Source: Cellvibrionales bacterium UBA5860 (GTDB lineage Bacteria > Pseudomonadota > Gammaproteobacteria > Pseudomonadales > Porticoccaceae). From it: a stretch of 8,611 bases of DNA. Positions 1-6,860 of this stretch are shown here, in pieces (the stretch's first letter is position 1; each line of letters starts with the position of its first letter). The notes under the pieces were generated by a model. That model saw only the letters and a list, made by a program, of their open reading frames with translations, searched no databases and was not told the DNA's origin. The stretch covers positions 8,157 to 16,767 of the forward strand of contig DJFY01000082.1 in NCBI GenBank assembly GCA_002431545.1. Direction: 5' to 3'. The position numbers and the translations under genes are program-made.

Positions 1-58
1 AGGGCATCGCTGCATAGTTTAATGTTAGCGGTTTATTACTTTTATTAGGTGAAATCAC
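1..58. other. AT-rich intergenic DNA upstream of prpE; tail of any upstream gene not identifiable
   Basis: This stretch is clearly more AT-rich than the rest of the window, especially bases 17-48, as expected for a promoter region. TTTAAT at 18-23 resembles a sigma-70 -10 box, but its -35 would lie outside the window. TATTAC at 34-39 has only a poor -35 candidate (TGCATA at 11-16, 17 bp spacer). I therefore do not name a promoter here. All three + frames meet a stop early (15-17, 20-22 and 46-48), so the end of an upstream gene may be present, but too few codons remain to recognise it. Confidence 0.35.
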
Positions 59-121
59 GTCGGGACAATGACGCTGCGCGACGTCCCGACACATGACAGA
101 TTAGGAGGTCCCGATGTCGGG
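59..121 (+). promoter_or_regulatory. Inverted-repeat leader of prpE, candidate operator or alternative-fold RNA
   Basis: GTCGGGAC (59-66) is a perfect inverted repeat of GTCCCGAC (83-90). A third copy, GTCCCGA (108-114), and TGTCGGG (115-121) overlap the prpE ribosome-binding site and start codon. As RNA, 59-66 can pair with 83-90 (8 bp). Alternatively 85-91 can pair with 115-121 (7 bp), or 60-66 with 108-114 (7 bp). CCCG (110-113) and CGGG (118-121) can also form a small stem with the AUG in its loop. The first two folds share bases 85-90 and exclude each other. No T-run follows the first stem, so it is not an intrinsic terminator. The repeats are plain in the sequence. Regulation by RNA folding or by a DNA-binding repressor is inference. 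Confidence 0.45.
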
Positions 122-2009
122 CGAATATGAATCCACCTATGCTGCGGCATTGGCCAATCCGGAAAAATTCTGGGGTGATGCTGCCGGCGCTGCGCACTGG
201 TTCGAAGCGCCCCGCACAATTCTCGACGATAGCAATGCACCGTTTGTTCGCTGGTTTCCTGATGGCAAGATAAACGCTTGTTTCAACGCACTTGACCGCC
301 ACGTCGAGCAGGGTCGCGGCGAACAGACGGCTTTGATTTATGACAGCCCCGTCACTGGCGTCAAGGCGACATTCACTTACCGCGAGCTGCAGGATCGCGT
401 GGCGCGTTTTGCTGGTGCCCTGGCGGCGCAGGGCGTGGTTCCCGGTGATCGCGTGATTATTTACATGCCGATGGTGCCGGAGGCGGCGATCGCCATGTTG
501 GCCTGCGCGCGAATTGGTGCGATTCACTCTGTGGTGTTTGGCGGCTTCGCAGCCAACGAACTTGCGATGCGCATTGACGACGTTAAAGCCAGGGTCGTGC
601 TGGCCGCGTCCTGCGGTATCGAGCCAGGGCGGCTGGTCGACTATAAGCCACTGCTCGATCAAGCTATTGAAATCGCCAGACACAAACCGGAGACCTGCAT
701 TATTTTGCAGCGCGAACAAGCACCCGCGGAACTCGTCGAGGGCCGTGATCTGGACTGGCGTCAGGTGGAAAATGCCGAGCCCGTGCCGTGCCAGCCAATG
801 CTGTCGACCGACCCGCTCTATGTTTTGTATACCTCCGGCACTACGGGGCAACCCAAGGGTGTGGTGCGCGATATCGGCGGTAGTGTGATCTCGCTGCAGT
901 GGAGTATGCGCAATGTCTACGGTATCGAGCCGGGCGAAGTGTTCTGGGCGGCTTCGGATGTAGGCTGGGTGGTCGGACACTCCTACATCGTCTATGGCCC
1001 GTTGTTTAACGGCAGTACGTCCATACTTTTTGAAGGCAAGCCCGTAGGTACTCCAGATCCGGGCACCTACTGGCGCATTATCTCGGAATACGGCGTCAAG
1101 GCATTTTTTACCGCGCCAACCGCGTTTCGGGCAATCAAGAAGGAAGATCCTCAGGGCGAATACATCGGTAAGTACGATCTTTCCAGTTTTCAGACGCTGT
1201 TTCTGGCTGGTGAGCGTTGCGACCCGGACACTCTCCACTGGGCCCAGGATCGACTCGGCATACCGGTGATCGACCACTGGTGGCAAACCGAACTGGGCTG
1301 GCCGGCCTGTGCCAACTGTGTCGGCATAGAATTGCTACCGATTGTCCCCGGTTCGCCGACCCGGCCCGTACCAGGCTTTGATATTCGCGTTCTGGATGAA
1401 ACGCAGGCAGAAGTGGCTCCGGGTCAAATCGGTGCGCTTGTCATCAAGCAACCTTTGCCGCCCGGCAGTTTCACCACACTGTGGGGCAATGACGAACGGT
1501 TTCGCGCATCCTATTTCGAGAGCTTTCCCGGCTACTATGAAACCGGCGACGCCGGATATATCGATGAGCGGGGTTACGTCTATGTCATGGCGCGCACCGA
1601 CGACGTCATCAATGTTGCTGGACATCGCCTCTCCACCGGCGCCATGGAAGAAGTTCTGGCCGCGCACCCGGACGTTGCGGAATGTGCCGTCATCGGCGTT
1701 GCCGATGCCATGAAAGGCCAGTTGCCCCTGGGTCTGCTGGTGCTCAATGACGGCGTCGCGCGTTCGTCCAACGATATCTGCGGCGAGGCGATTCAGCTGG
1801 TAAGGGATAAAATCGGACCGGTTGCGGCCTTCAGGCTGTGTGATGTGGTCCAGCGACTGCCCAAAACGCGCTCCGGTAAAATATTGCGCGCCACCATGCG
1901 GCAGATGGCTGACGGCGAATCCTGGAAGGTCCCTGCGACCATCGACGATCCGGCAATACTCGATGAGATTGGTCAAGTATTGCATCGCATGGGCTACCCT
2001 GCGGTATAA
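114..2009 (+). CDS. prpE: Propionyl-CoA synthetase (acetyl-CoA synthetase family acyl-CoA ligase)
   Basis: This is a cytoplasmic AMP-forming ligase that activates propionate (possibly also acetate) to the acyl-CoA through an acyl-adenylate. The 631 residues match the usual length of the family. The phosphate-binding loop SGTTGQPKG lies near residues 241-249, followed by VRDIGG, which is typical of PrpE/ACSS3 rather than of classic acetyl-CoA synthetase. WWQTE (389-393) and YETGD (475-479) form the adenylate site. The hinge region TDDVINVAGHRLSTG lies near 495-509, and the C-terminal RSGK carries the catalytic lysine near 589, so the active site looks complete. The ATG is preceded by AGGAGG at 103-108, five bases before the start. 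No prpBCD methylcitrate genes are adjacent within the window. Substrate choice between propionate and acetate is not certain from sequence; propionate is favoured by overall resemblance to PrpE. Confidence 0.88.
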   Translation: MSGEYESTYAAALANPEKFWGDAAGAAHWFEAPRTILDDSNAPFVRWFPDGKINACFNALDRHVEQGRGEQTALIYDSPVTGVKATFTYRELQDRVARFAGALAAQGVVPGDRVIIYMPMVPEAAIAMLACARIGAIHSVVFGGFAANELAMRIDDVKARVVLAASCGIEPGRLVDYKPLLDQAIEIARHKPETCIILQREQAPAELVEGRDLDWRQVENAEPVPCQPMLSTDPLYVLYTSGTTGQPKGVVRDIGGSVISLQWSMRNVYGIEPGEVFWAASDVGWVVGHSYIVYGPLFNGSTSILFEGKPVGTPDPGTYWRIISEYGVKAFFTAPTAFRAIKKEDPQGEYIGKYDLSSFQTLFLAGERCDPDTLHWAQDRLGIPVIDHWWQTELGWPACANCVGIELLPIVPGSPTRPVPGFDIRVLDETQAEVAPGQIGALVIKQPLPPGSFTTLWGNDERFRASYFESFPGYYETGDAGYIDERGYVYVMARTDDVINVAGHRLSTGAMEEVLAAHPDVAECAVIGVADAMKGQLPLGLLVLNDGVARSSNDICGEAIQLVRDKIGPVAAFRLCDVVQRLPKTRSGKILRATMRQMADGESWKVPATIDDPAILDEIGQVLHRMGYPAV

Positions 2010-2010
2010 T
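1980..2010 (+). promoter_or_regulatory. Candidate sigma-70 promoter for the oxidoreductase operon
   Basis: A perfect TATAAT at 2005-2010 overlaps the prpE stop codon (TAA at 2007-2009). A weak -35 candidate, TTGCAT (1980-1985), lies 19 bp upstream, longer than the ideal 17. If used, transcription would start near 2017 and give a leader of about 170 bases before the TTG start at 2186. There is no extended -10 TG. The match is by eye; the perfect -10 is the main support. Confidence 0.4.
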
Positions 2011-2033
2011 GCGGCCTTAATTGCTATTCAAAA

Positions 2034-2065
2034 GCTTCTATGGAAGCCCGCAAATTCCGGGTTTC
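2034..2065 (+). promoter_or_regulatory. Two mutually exclusive hairpins in the operon leader
   Basis: GCTTC (2034-2038) pairs with GAAGC (2043-2047) around a 4-base loop. GAAGCCCG (2043-2050) pairs with CGGGTTTC (2058-2065) in an 8-bp stem with one G-T wobble and a 7-base loop. Both need bases 2043-2047, so only one can form at a time. The second stem is followed by TGGCG, not a T-run, so it is not a standard terminator. A regulatory role is inference. Confidence 0.3.
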
Positions 2066-2092
2066 TGGCGTAGTTACTGGTGAGTAGGTTTT

Positions 2093-2143
2093 ATGCGTGA
2101 GGCCTCGAGTCCCGACGCTTACGACCGGCTTATCGGAATGTAA
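2093..2143 (+). other. Possible leader mini-ORF (16 codons)
   Basis: An ATG at 2093 opens a 16-codon frame reading MREASSPDAYDRLIGM and ending in TAA (2141-2143). AGG at 2086-2088 sits four bases upstream, and GGTGAG at 2079-2084 is eight bases upstream; both are weak as ribosome-binding sites. A second tiny frame, 2040-2087 (15 codons, MEARKFRVSGVVTGE), ends just before it. Neither peptide is recognised, and neither has the runs of one amino acid that mark classic attenuator peptides. Chance open frames of this size are common, so this entry mainly records what the leader holds. Confidence 0.15.
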
Positions 2144-2171
2144 CTCAGACAAATTTTATAACGATAACCTC

Positions 2172-2176
2172 AGGAG
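2172..2176 (+). promoter_or_regulatory. Ribosome-binding site that supports the TTG start at 2186
   Basis: AGGAG lies nine bases upstream of the TTG at 2186-2188. The reading frame has a stop at 2165-2167 and no ATG or GTG between it and the TTG, so the TTG is the first possible start in frame. The first in-frame ATG would be about 45 residues into the protein, beyond the conserved N-terminal cysteines. Confidence 0.75.
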
Positions 2177-2185
2177 ACGTGGGGG

Positions 2186-3967
2186 TTGAAACCTACAGAT
2201 ATTAAAAATCCAGAGTATTTTCATCGCGTGGTGGACTGCCAGTACGCCTGCCCGGCGCACACGCCGGTACCGGAGTACATTCGACTGATTGCGGCGCAAC
2301 GGTACACCGACGCTTACATGATTAACTGGGAGTCGAATGTCTTCCCCGGAGTGCTGGGGCGCACTTGCGACCGGCCCTGCGAACCGGCGTGCCGACGCGG
2401 CCGGCTGGCCAACGAAGAGCCGGTGGCGATTTGCCGCCTGAAGCGGGTGGCGGCGGACAACAGAGACGATATCAGCCATTTGCTGCCCGACGTGCCGGAG
2501 ACAAAAAACGGCAAAACGGTTGCCCTGGTCGGGGCCGGTCCAGCCTCGTTGACCGTGGCGAGGGATCTGGCACCGCTCGGTTATGAACTCCACGTTTACG
2601 ACGAAAACGCCAAGGGTGGCGGCTTTATGCGTAGCCAGATTCCTGCTTTCCGGCTTCCGGAAGAGGTGCTCGACGAAGAGGTGGGCTACGTCCTGGATAA
2701 CGGGGTTACAGCGGTTTTCAACCACTATGTCGACAGCCTGAAGAGTCTGCTCGATAAGGATTACGATGCGATTTTTGTCGGATCCGGGGCACCGCGCGGG
2801 CGCGACCTGCCGGACCTGCCCGGGCGGCAGGAAGCGGATGAAGTTATTCACATCGGCATCGATTGGCTGGCTAGCGTCGCTTTTGACCATGTCTCGAAAG
2901 TGGCCAAGAAAGTAATTGTATTGGGTGGCGGTAACACTGCGATGGATTGTTGTCGGACTGCACGCCGCCTGGGTGGCGAAGACGTCAAGGTCATTGTGCG
3001 TAGCCCCTTTGCCGATATGAAAGCGTCGCCTTGGGAGAAGGACGACGCGATTGCCGAGGATATCCCCATTATCGATAATCACGTGCCGCTGGAGTTTGTC
3101 GTCGAAAATGGCAAGCTCGTCGGTATGCGTTTTGATAGGGTCGAAGCCCACTATGATGAAAATGGCCGGCGAAAGCTGATTTCGACCGGTGAAGAGCCGG
3201 CGTTTTACCCCTGCGATGAAGTACTGGTTGCAATCGGTCAGGAAAATGCTTTCCCATGGATTGAACGCGATATCGGTATCTACTTCGACGAGTGGGACAT
3301 GCCCAAGCTTTCAGAGCAAACCTTTCAGTCGACGAATCCCAAGGTGTTTTTTGGTGGTGATGCGGCCTTCGGTCCAGAGAATATCATCACTGCCGTTGCC
3401 CACGGCCATCAGGCCGCCGTTTCAATAGACCTGTTCTGTCGTGGGAAAAATATCACCAATCGACCACCGCCCAGCACCACTCTGGTTAGCCAGAAGATGG
3501 GTATCCACGAATGGAGCTACGACAGCGTGGTTGAAGATGATCCGCGCTTCAAAGTGCCCCATGCGGAAAAAAATGCCGCGCTCAAGGATCGCAAGCTCGA
3601 GGTCGAGCTGGGTTTTGATGTCGAAGTCGCCTTCAAGGAAGCGGAGCGTTGCCTGAACTGCGACGTGCAGACAGTGTTCGCCAAAGATCTGTGCATCGAG
3701 TGCGATGCCTGTGTCGATATCTGCCCCACGGACTGCATCAACTTTATCGCACCTGCAGATGAGGAAGAATTGCGCCCGCAACTTCGGGTGCCGGCAAACA
3801 ACCCTGGCCAGGCGATTTACGCTTCCGAGTCGCTACCTACCGGACGCATCATGGCCAAGGACGAGAACGTCTGTCTGCACTGTGGGTTATGCGCCGAGCG
3901 CTGCCCGACGGCAGCCTGGGATATGCAGCGTTTTCTCTACGAGGTGACAAAGGCGAGTGAATTATGA
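2186..3967 (+). CDS. FAD/NAD(P)-dependent iron-sulfur oxidoreductase subunit of a 2-oxoacid oxidoreductase
   Basis: This 593-residue protein resembles the small subunit of glutamate synthase (GltD/NfnB fold) with a ferredoxin-like tail. N-terminal cysteines (18, 22, 61, 65, 69) fit the iron-sulfur domain of that family. An FAD-binding Rossmann motif VGAGPAS lies near 115-121, an NAD(P)-binding motif LGGGNTAMD near 246-254, and the FAD-closing FFGGDAAFGP near 388-397. The C-terminus has two CxxCxxCxxxC[P] motifs at C503-C513 and C563-C573, predicting two [4Fe-4S] clusters, plus an extra CLNC at 489-492. Its stop overlaps the start of the alpha-subunit gene by four bases (ATGA). The likely role is to move electrons between the TPP enzyme encoded next door and NAD(P). 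A three-part 2-oxoglutarate:NADP+ oxidoreductase with a flavoprotein subunit is known from Azoarcus evansii (recalled, not searched). NAD versus NADP preference cannot be read here. Confidence 0.85.
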   Translation: MKPTDIKNPEYFHRVVDCQYACPAHTPVPEYIRLIAAQRYTDAYMINWESNVFPGVLGRTCDRPCEPACRRGRLANEEPVAICRLKRVAADNRDDISHLLPDVPETKNGKTVALVGAGPASLTVARDLAPLGYELHVYDENAKGGGFMRSQIPAFRLPEEVLDEEVGYVLDNGVTAVFNHYVDSLKSLLDKDYDAIFVGSGAPRGRDLPDLPGRQEADEVIHIGIDWLASVAFDHVSKVAKKVIVLGGGNTAMDCCRTARRLGGEDVKVIVRSPFADMKASPWEKDDAIAEDIPIIDNHVPLEFVVENGKLVGMRFDRVEAHYDENGRRKLISTGEEPAFYPCDEVLVAIGQENAFPWIERDIGIYFDEWDMPKLSEQTFQSTNPKVFFGGDAAFGPENIITAVAHGHQAAVSIDLFCRGKNITNRPPPSTTLVSQKMGIHEWSYDSVVEDDPRFKVPHAEKNAALKDRKLEVELGFDVEVAFKEAERCLNCDVQTVFAKDLCIECDACVDICPTDCINFIAPADEEELRPQLRVPANNPGQAIYASESLPTGRIMAKDENVCLHCGLCAERCPTAAWDMQRFLYEVTKASEL

Positions 3968-5814
3968 AGCCGATAGAATCAGTCAATGAGTTTGTGATTC
4001 GCTTTGCCAATGTTAACGGCACGGGCTCGGCCAGTGCCAACGGCATGTTCGCGAAATCTATTTTTAGAATGGGTATTCCGGTCAGCCCGAAGAATATTTT
4101 TCCCTCTAACATTCAGGGCCTGCCGACCTGGTATGAGGTTCGTGTCAGCGGCAAGGGTTATCTGGGGCGTCGCGGTGGCGTCGATATCTGTGTTTGCATG
4201 AACCCCCAGAGCATGGCCCAGGATATTCGCGACGTCGAACCGGGTGGATACTTTATTTACGACAGCACCAAGCCGCTGGATCTGCGTCTGATGCGTGGCG
4301 ACATCGAGTTTATTGGTTTGCCATTGACCGAGATATGCCGCCAGGAATATACAGTGCCCCGCCAGCGTCAGCTTTTCAAGAACGTGATTTACGTTGGCGC
4401 CTTGTCGGCCTTGCTGGATATTGAGTTTTCCGTATTAAAGGATCTGGTTAGCGAGCAGTTCCGGGGCAAGGAAAAACTGATAGCACCCAATATTCACGCG
4501 CTGGAACTCGGTTACCAGTACGCCCAGGAGAATTACGCGTGCCCGCTGGGTATCCGGTTAAAACGCACGGATCAGGTCGGCGACAAGATTCTGATGGAGG
4601 GCAACGATGCGCTTGCGCTGGGCGCCATCTACGGCGGCGCGACGGTTGCAGCCTGGTATCCGATTACGCCGTCCACCTCGGTCATTGAAAGTTTTGAAAA
4701 GTACGCGCGCCGTCTGCGCATCGATCCCGGCAGCGGTGACCAGCGCTTTGCCATCGCCCAGGCCGAGGACGAACTGGCTGCCATCGGCATGGTAATCGGT
4801 GCCTCCTGGAACGGTGCGCGGGCTTTTACCGCGACCTCGGGCCCTGGGGTCTCGCTGATGAGCGAATTCCTCGGCCTGGCCTATTTCGCCGAAGTGCCGG
4901 CGGTGTTATTTGATGTGCAGCGAGCTGGGCCTTCAACCGGCATGCCGACGCGGACACAGCAATCGGATATATTCGCCTGCGCCTATGCCTCCCACGGCGA
5001 TACCAAACACGTGTTGCTGTTTCCCTCGGATCCCAAAGAGTGTTTTGAGATGTCGGCCGACAGCTTCGATCTGGCCGAGCGTCTGCAAACGCCGATTATT
5101 CTTATGTCGGACCTGGATCTCGGTATGAACGACAACATGAGCGCGCCCCTGGAGTGGGATGAAAGTCGGACCTACGACCGCGGCAAACTGCTCAGTCGCG
5201 ACGACCTGGACGCCATGCAGGAGCGTTTTGGCCGCTACCTCGACGTCGACAACGACGGTATTTGCTACCGCACTCTGCCCGGCACTCATCCTGAAAAAGG
5301 TGCTTTTTTTACTCGCGGTACGTCGCGTGATGAATATGCGCTGTATACCGAGGCGGGCGATGCCTATGTGCGCAATATGCAGCGCCTGGAAAAGAAATTT
5401 GATACCGCCAAGCAACTCGTGCCGGCGCCGGCGTTTTACGAGTCGGAAGAAAGTTCTCGTAACGGTATTATTTATTTTGGCACCAGTGCGGCCGCCAGCG
5501 AGGAAGCGCTGGATATACTGCGCGATCGGGGCATTCATCTAAATGCCATGCGCCTGAAGGCTTTCCCCTTCAGCAAAGAGGTCGAAGCGTTTATCGAGCG
5601 CCACGAGCGCGTCTTTGTCATCGAACAAAACCGCGATGGGCAGATGCGTAAATTGTTGATTATCGAATGCGAACTCAATCCGAAAAAGATCGATTCGCTG
5701 ACTTATTATGACGGCATGCCCATCACCGCGCGTGCCATTGCCAGCGACATCAGCAAAACACTGGGCGGCGCTAACGTCACGCCCATCCGCCGTACAGCGG
5801 GAGAAAAATCATGA
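3964..5814 (+). CDS. korA: 2-oxoacid:acceptor oxidoreductase, fused gamma-alpha subunit (probably 2-oxoglutarate)
   Basis: This 616-residue protein fuses two OFOR domains. Residues about 12-195 are the gamma domain, with the glycine/serine-rich GTGSASANG (19-27) near its start. Residues about 205-616 are the alpha subunit that binds the pyrimidine end of thiamine pyrophosphate, with YPITPST (232-238), EDE (268-270), TSGPG (291-295) and GPSTGMPT (322-329). With the beta subunit it would oxidatively decarboxylate a 2-oxoacid to acyl-CoA, CO2 and two low-potential electrons. The ATG overlaps the preceding stop by four bases, with an AGG at 3951-3953 upstream, so translation is probably coupled. 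The fused gamma-alpha form paired with a ~350-residue beta is the layout of bacterial 2-oxoglutarate oxidoreductases. Pyruvate, branched-chain oxoacids or indolepyruvate remain possible; the family is sure, the substrate is not. Confidence 0.87.
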   Translation: MKPIESVNEFVIRFANVNGTGSASANGMFAKSIFRMGIPVSPKNIFPSNIQGLPTWYEVRVSGKGYLGRRGGVDICVCMNPQSMAQDIRDVEPGGYFIYDSTKPLDLRLMRGDIEFIGLPLTEICRQEYTVPRQRQLFKNVIYVGALSALLDIEFSVLKDLVSEQFRGKEKLIAPNIHALELGYQYAQENYACPLGIRLKRTDQVGDKILMEGNDALALGAIYGGATVAAWYPITPSTSVIESFEKYARRLRIDPGSGDQRFAIAQAEDELAAIGMVIGASWNGARAFTATSGPGVSLMSEFLGLAYFAEVPAVLFDVQRAGPSTGMPTRTQQSDIFACAYASHGDTKHVLLFPSDPKECFEMSADSFDLAERLQTPIILMSDLDLGMNDNMSAPLEWDESRTYDRGKLLSRDDLDAMQERFGRYLDVDNDGICYRTLPGTHPEKGAFFTRGTSRDEYALYTEAGDAYVRNMQRLEKKFDTAKQLVPAPAFYESEESSRNGIIYFGTSAAASEEALDILRDRGIHLNAMRLKAFPFSKEVEAFIERHERVFVIEQNRDGQMRKLLIIECELNPKKIDSLTYYDGMPITARAIASDISKTLGGANVTPIRRTAGEKS

Positions 5815-6860
5815 GCTATATTCGACCCAGCTTTCAGCATCCCGAACTCAAGACCAACCGTCTGGGTTACACCCGGAAATATTACGAGGGCGCATTGTCG
5901 ACACTGTGCGCTGGCTGCGGACACGATTCTGTCAGCGGTGCCATCGTCCAGGCCTGCTTTGAACTGGACATCGAACCCCATCGCGTGGCCAAGATTTCGG
6001 GTATTGGCTGTTCATCGAAAACGCCAACTTATTTTCTCGGGCAGTCCCATGGTTTCAACTCGGTGCATGGCCGCATGCCGTCTGTGGCGACCGGGGCCAA
6101 CCTGGCCAATCGGGAGATGACCTACATCGGTATTTCCGGTGATGGCGACACTGCGTCGATCGGTCTCGGGCAGTTTGGCCACGTTACCCGGCGCAACCTC
6201 AATATGCTGTATATCGTGGAGAACAACGGCTGTTACGGCTTAACCAAGGGGCAGGATTCCGCGACTACCGATGTCGGCTCCATGAGCAAAAAGGGCGAAC
6301 CCAATCCTTACCAGGCGATCGACCTCTGCACCATGGCGCTGCAGGTAGGGGCGACCTTTGTCGCGCGCAGTTTTTCTGGCGACAAGGCGCAACTGATACC
6401 GCTTATCAAAGCCGCTCTAGCGCACAGCGGTTTTGCATTTATCGACGTGATTTCTCCCTGCGTGACGTTTAACAATACGCCCCAGTCGAGCAAGGGTTAC
6501 GAGTACGCACGCGATCATATGGAAGCCACTGGCAAGATGGATTTCGTGCCCGTACGCAAGGAGATTACAGCTGACTACGCGCCCGGATTTTCCCAGGAAA
6601 TCACCTTGCACGATGGTTCGGTTATGCATCTCTACAAGACCGATGGCCTCGATTGTATCGACCGGAATAGCGCTATTCGCGCTATTCAGGAGCATACTGA
6701 GCGCGAGCAGATTCTTACCGGACTGTTATACGTCGATCCCGACAGTCAGGACTTCCACAAGGCGCAAAAGACGGTCAAGCAGCCCCTGCGCGAGTTGGCC
6801 GAAGGTGAGCTGTGTCCCGGCAACCGCGCGTTGACGGCAATTAACGCCAGCCTGAAATAA
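5811..6860 (+). CDS. korB: 2-oxoacid:acceptor oxidoreductase, beta subunit (TPP and [4Fe-4S] binding)
   Basis: This 349-residue subunit binds the diphosphate end of TPP through GDGD (110-113) and the downstream ENNGCYGLTKGQ (137-148), with Mg2+ as expected for the family. CAGCGH (33-38), GIGCSSK (64-70) and a cysteine near 217 (SPC) supply four cysteines, C33, C36, C67 and C217, in the pattern that holds the single [4Fe-4S] cluster of OFOR beta subunits. The start ATG overlaps the alpha stop by four bases, with GGGAG at 5799-5803 seven bases before it. The protein looks full length and intact. With the upstream fused gamma-alpha chain it forms the catalytic core. No separate delta (ferredoxin) subunit gene is present, which fits electron transfer to the flavoprotein encoded at 2186-3967. 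Confidence 0.88.
   Translation: MSYIRPSFQHPELKTNRLGYTRKYYEGALSTLCAGCGHDSVSGAIVQACFELDIEPHRVAKISGIGCSSKTPTYFLGQSHGFNSVHGRMPSVATGANLANREMTYIGISGDGDTASIGLGQFGHVTRRNLNMLYIVENNGCYGLTKGQDSATTDVGSMSKKGEPNPYQAIDLCTMALQVGATFVARSFSGDKAQLIPLIKAALAHSGFAFIDVISPCVTFNNTPQSSKGYEYARDHMEATGKMDFVPVRKEITADYAPGFSQEITLHDGSVMHLYKTDGLDCIDRNSAIRAIQEHTEREQILTGLLYVDPDSQDFHKAQKTVKQPLRELAEGELCPGNRALTAINASLK

Noticed and set aside
59..90. GTCGGGAC/GTCCCGAC stem as the terminator of an upstream gene
   Set aside because: There is no T-run after the stem on the + strand, and on the - strand the bases following the stem are also mixed.
45..1286. Long open frame of 413 codons on the - strand opposite prpE
   Set aside because: It lies antisense to a clearly conserved enzyme, its translation is rich in Arg, His, Gln and Ala without recognisable motifs, and long antisense frames are a common by-product of codon bias in GC-rich genes.
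2043..2065. 8-bp hairpin after prpE as an intrinsic terminator
   Set aside because: The stem is followed by TGGCGTAG rather than a run of T, and it contains a wobble pair; it lacks the second half of a terminator.
2130..2162. Second promoter close to the TTG start (TATAAC at 2157-2162)
   Set aside because: No acceptable -35 box lies 16-18 bp upstream; the nearest candidate, TTATCG at 2130-2135, is 21 bp away and poor.
2156..3151. Open frame of 331 codons on the - strand opposite the flavoprotein gene
   Set aside because: Same reasons: it is antisense to conserved FAD and NAD(P) motifs, and its translation shows no domain I recognise.
4933..5538. Open frame of 201 codons on the - strand opposite the gamma-alpha subunit gene
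   Set aside because: Shadow of a conserved gene, with no recognisable protein features.
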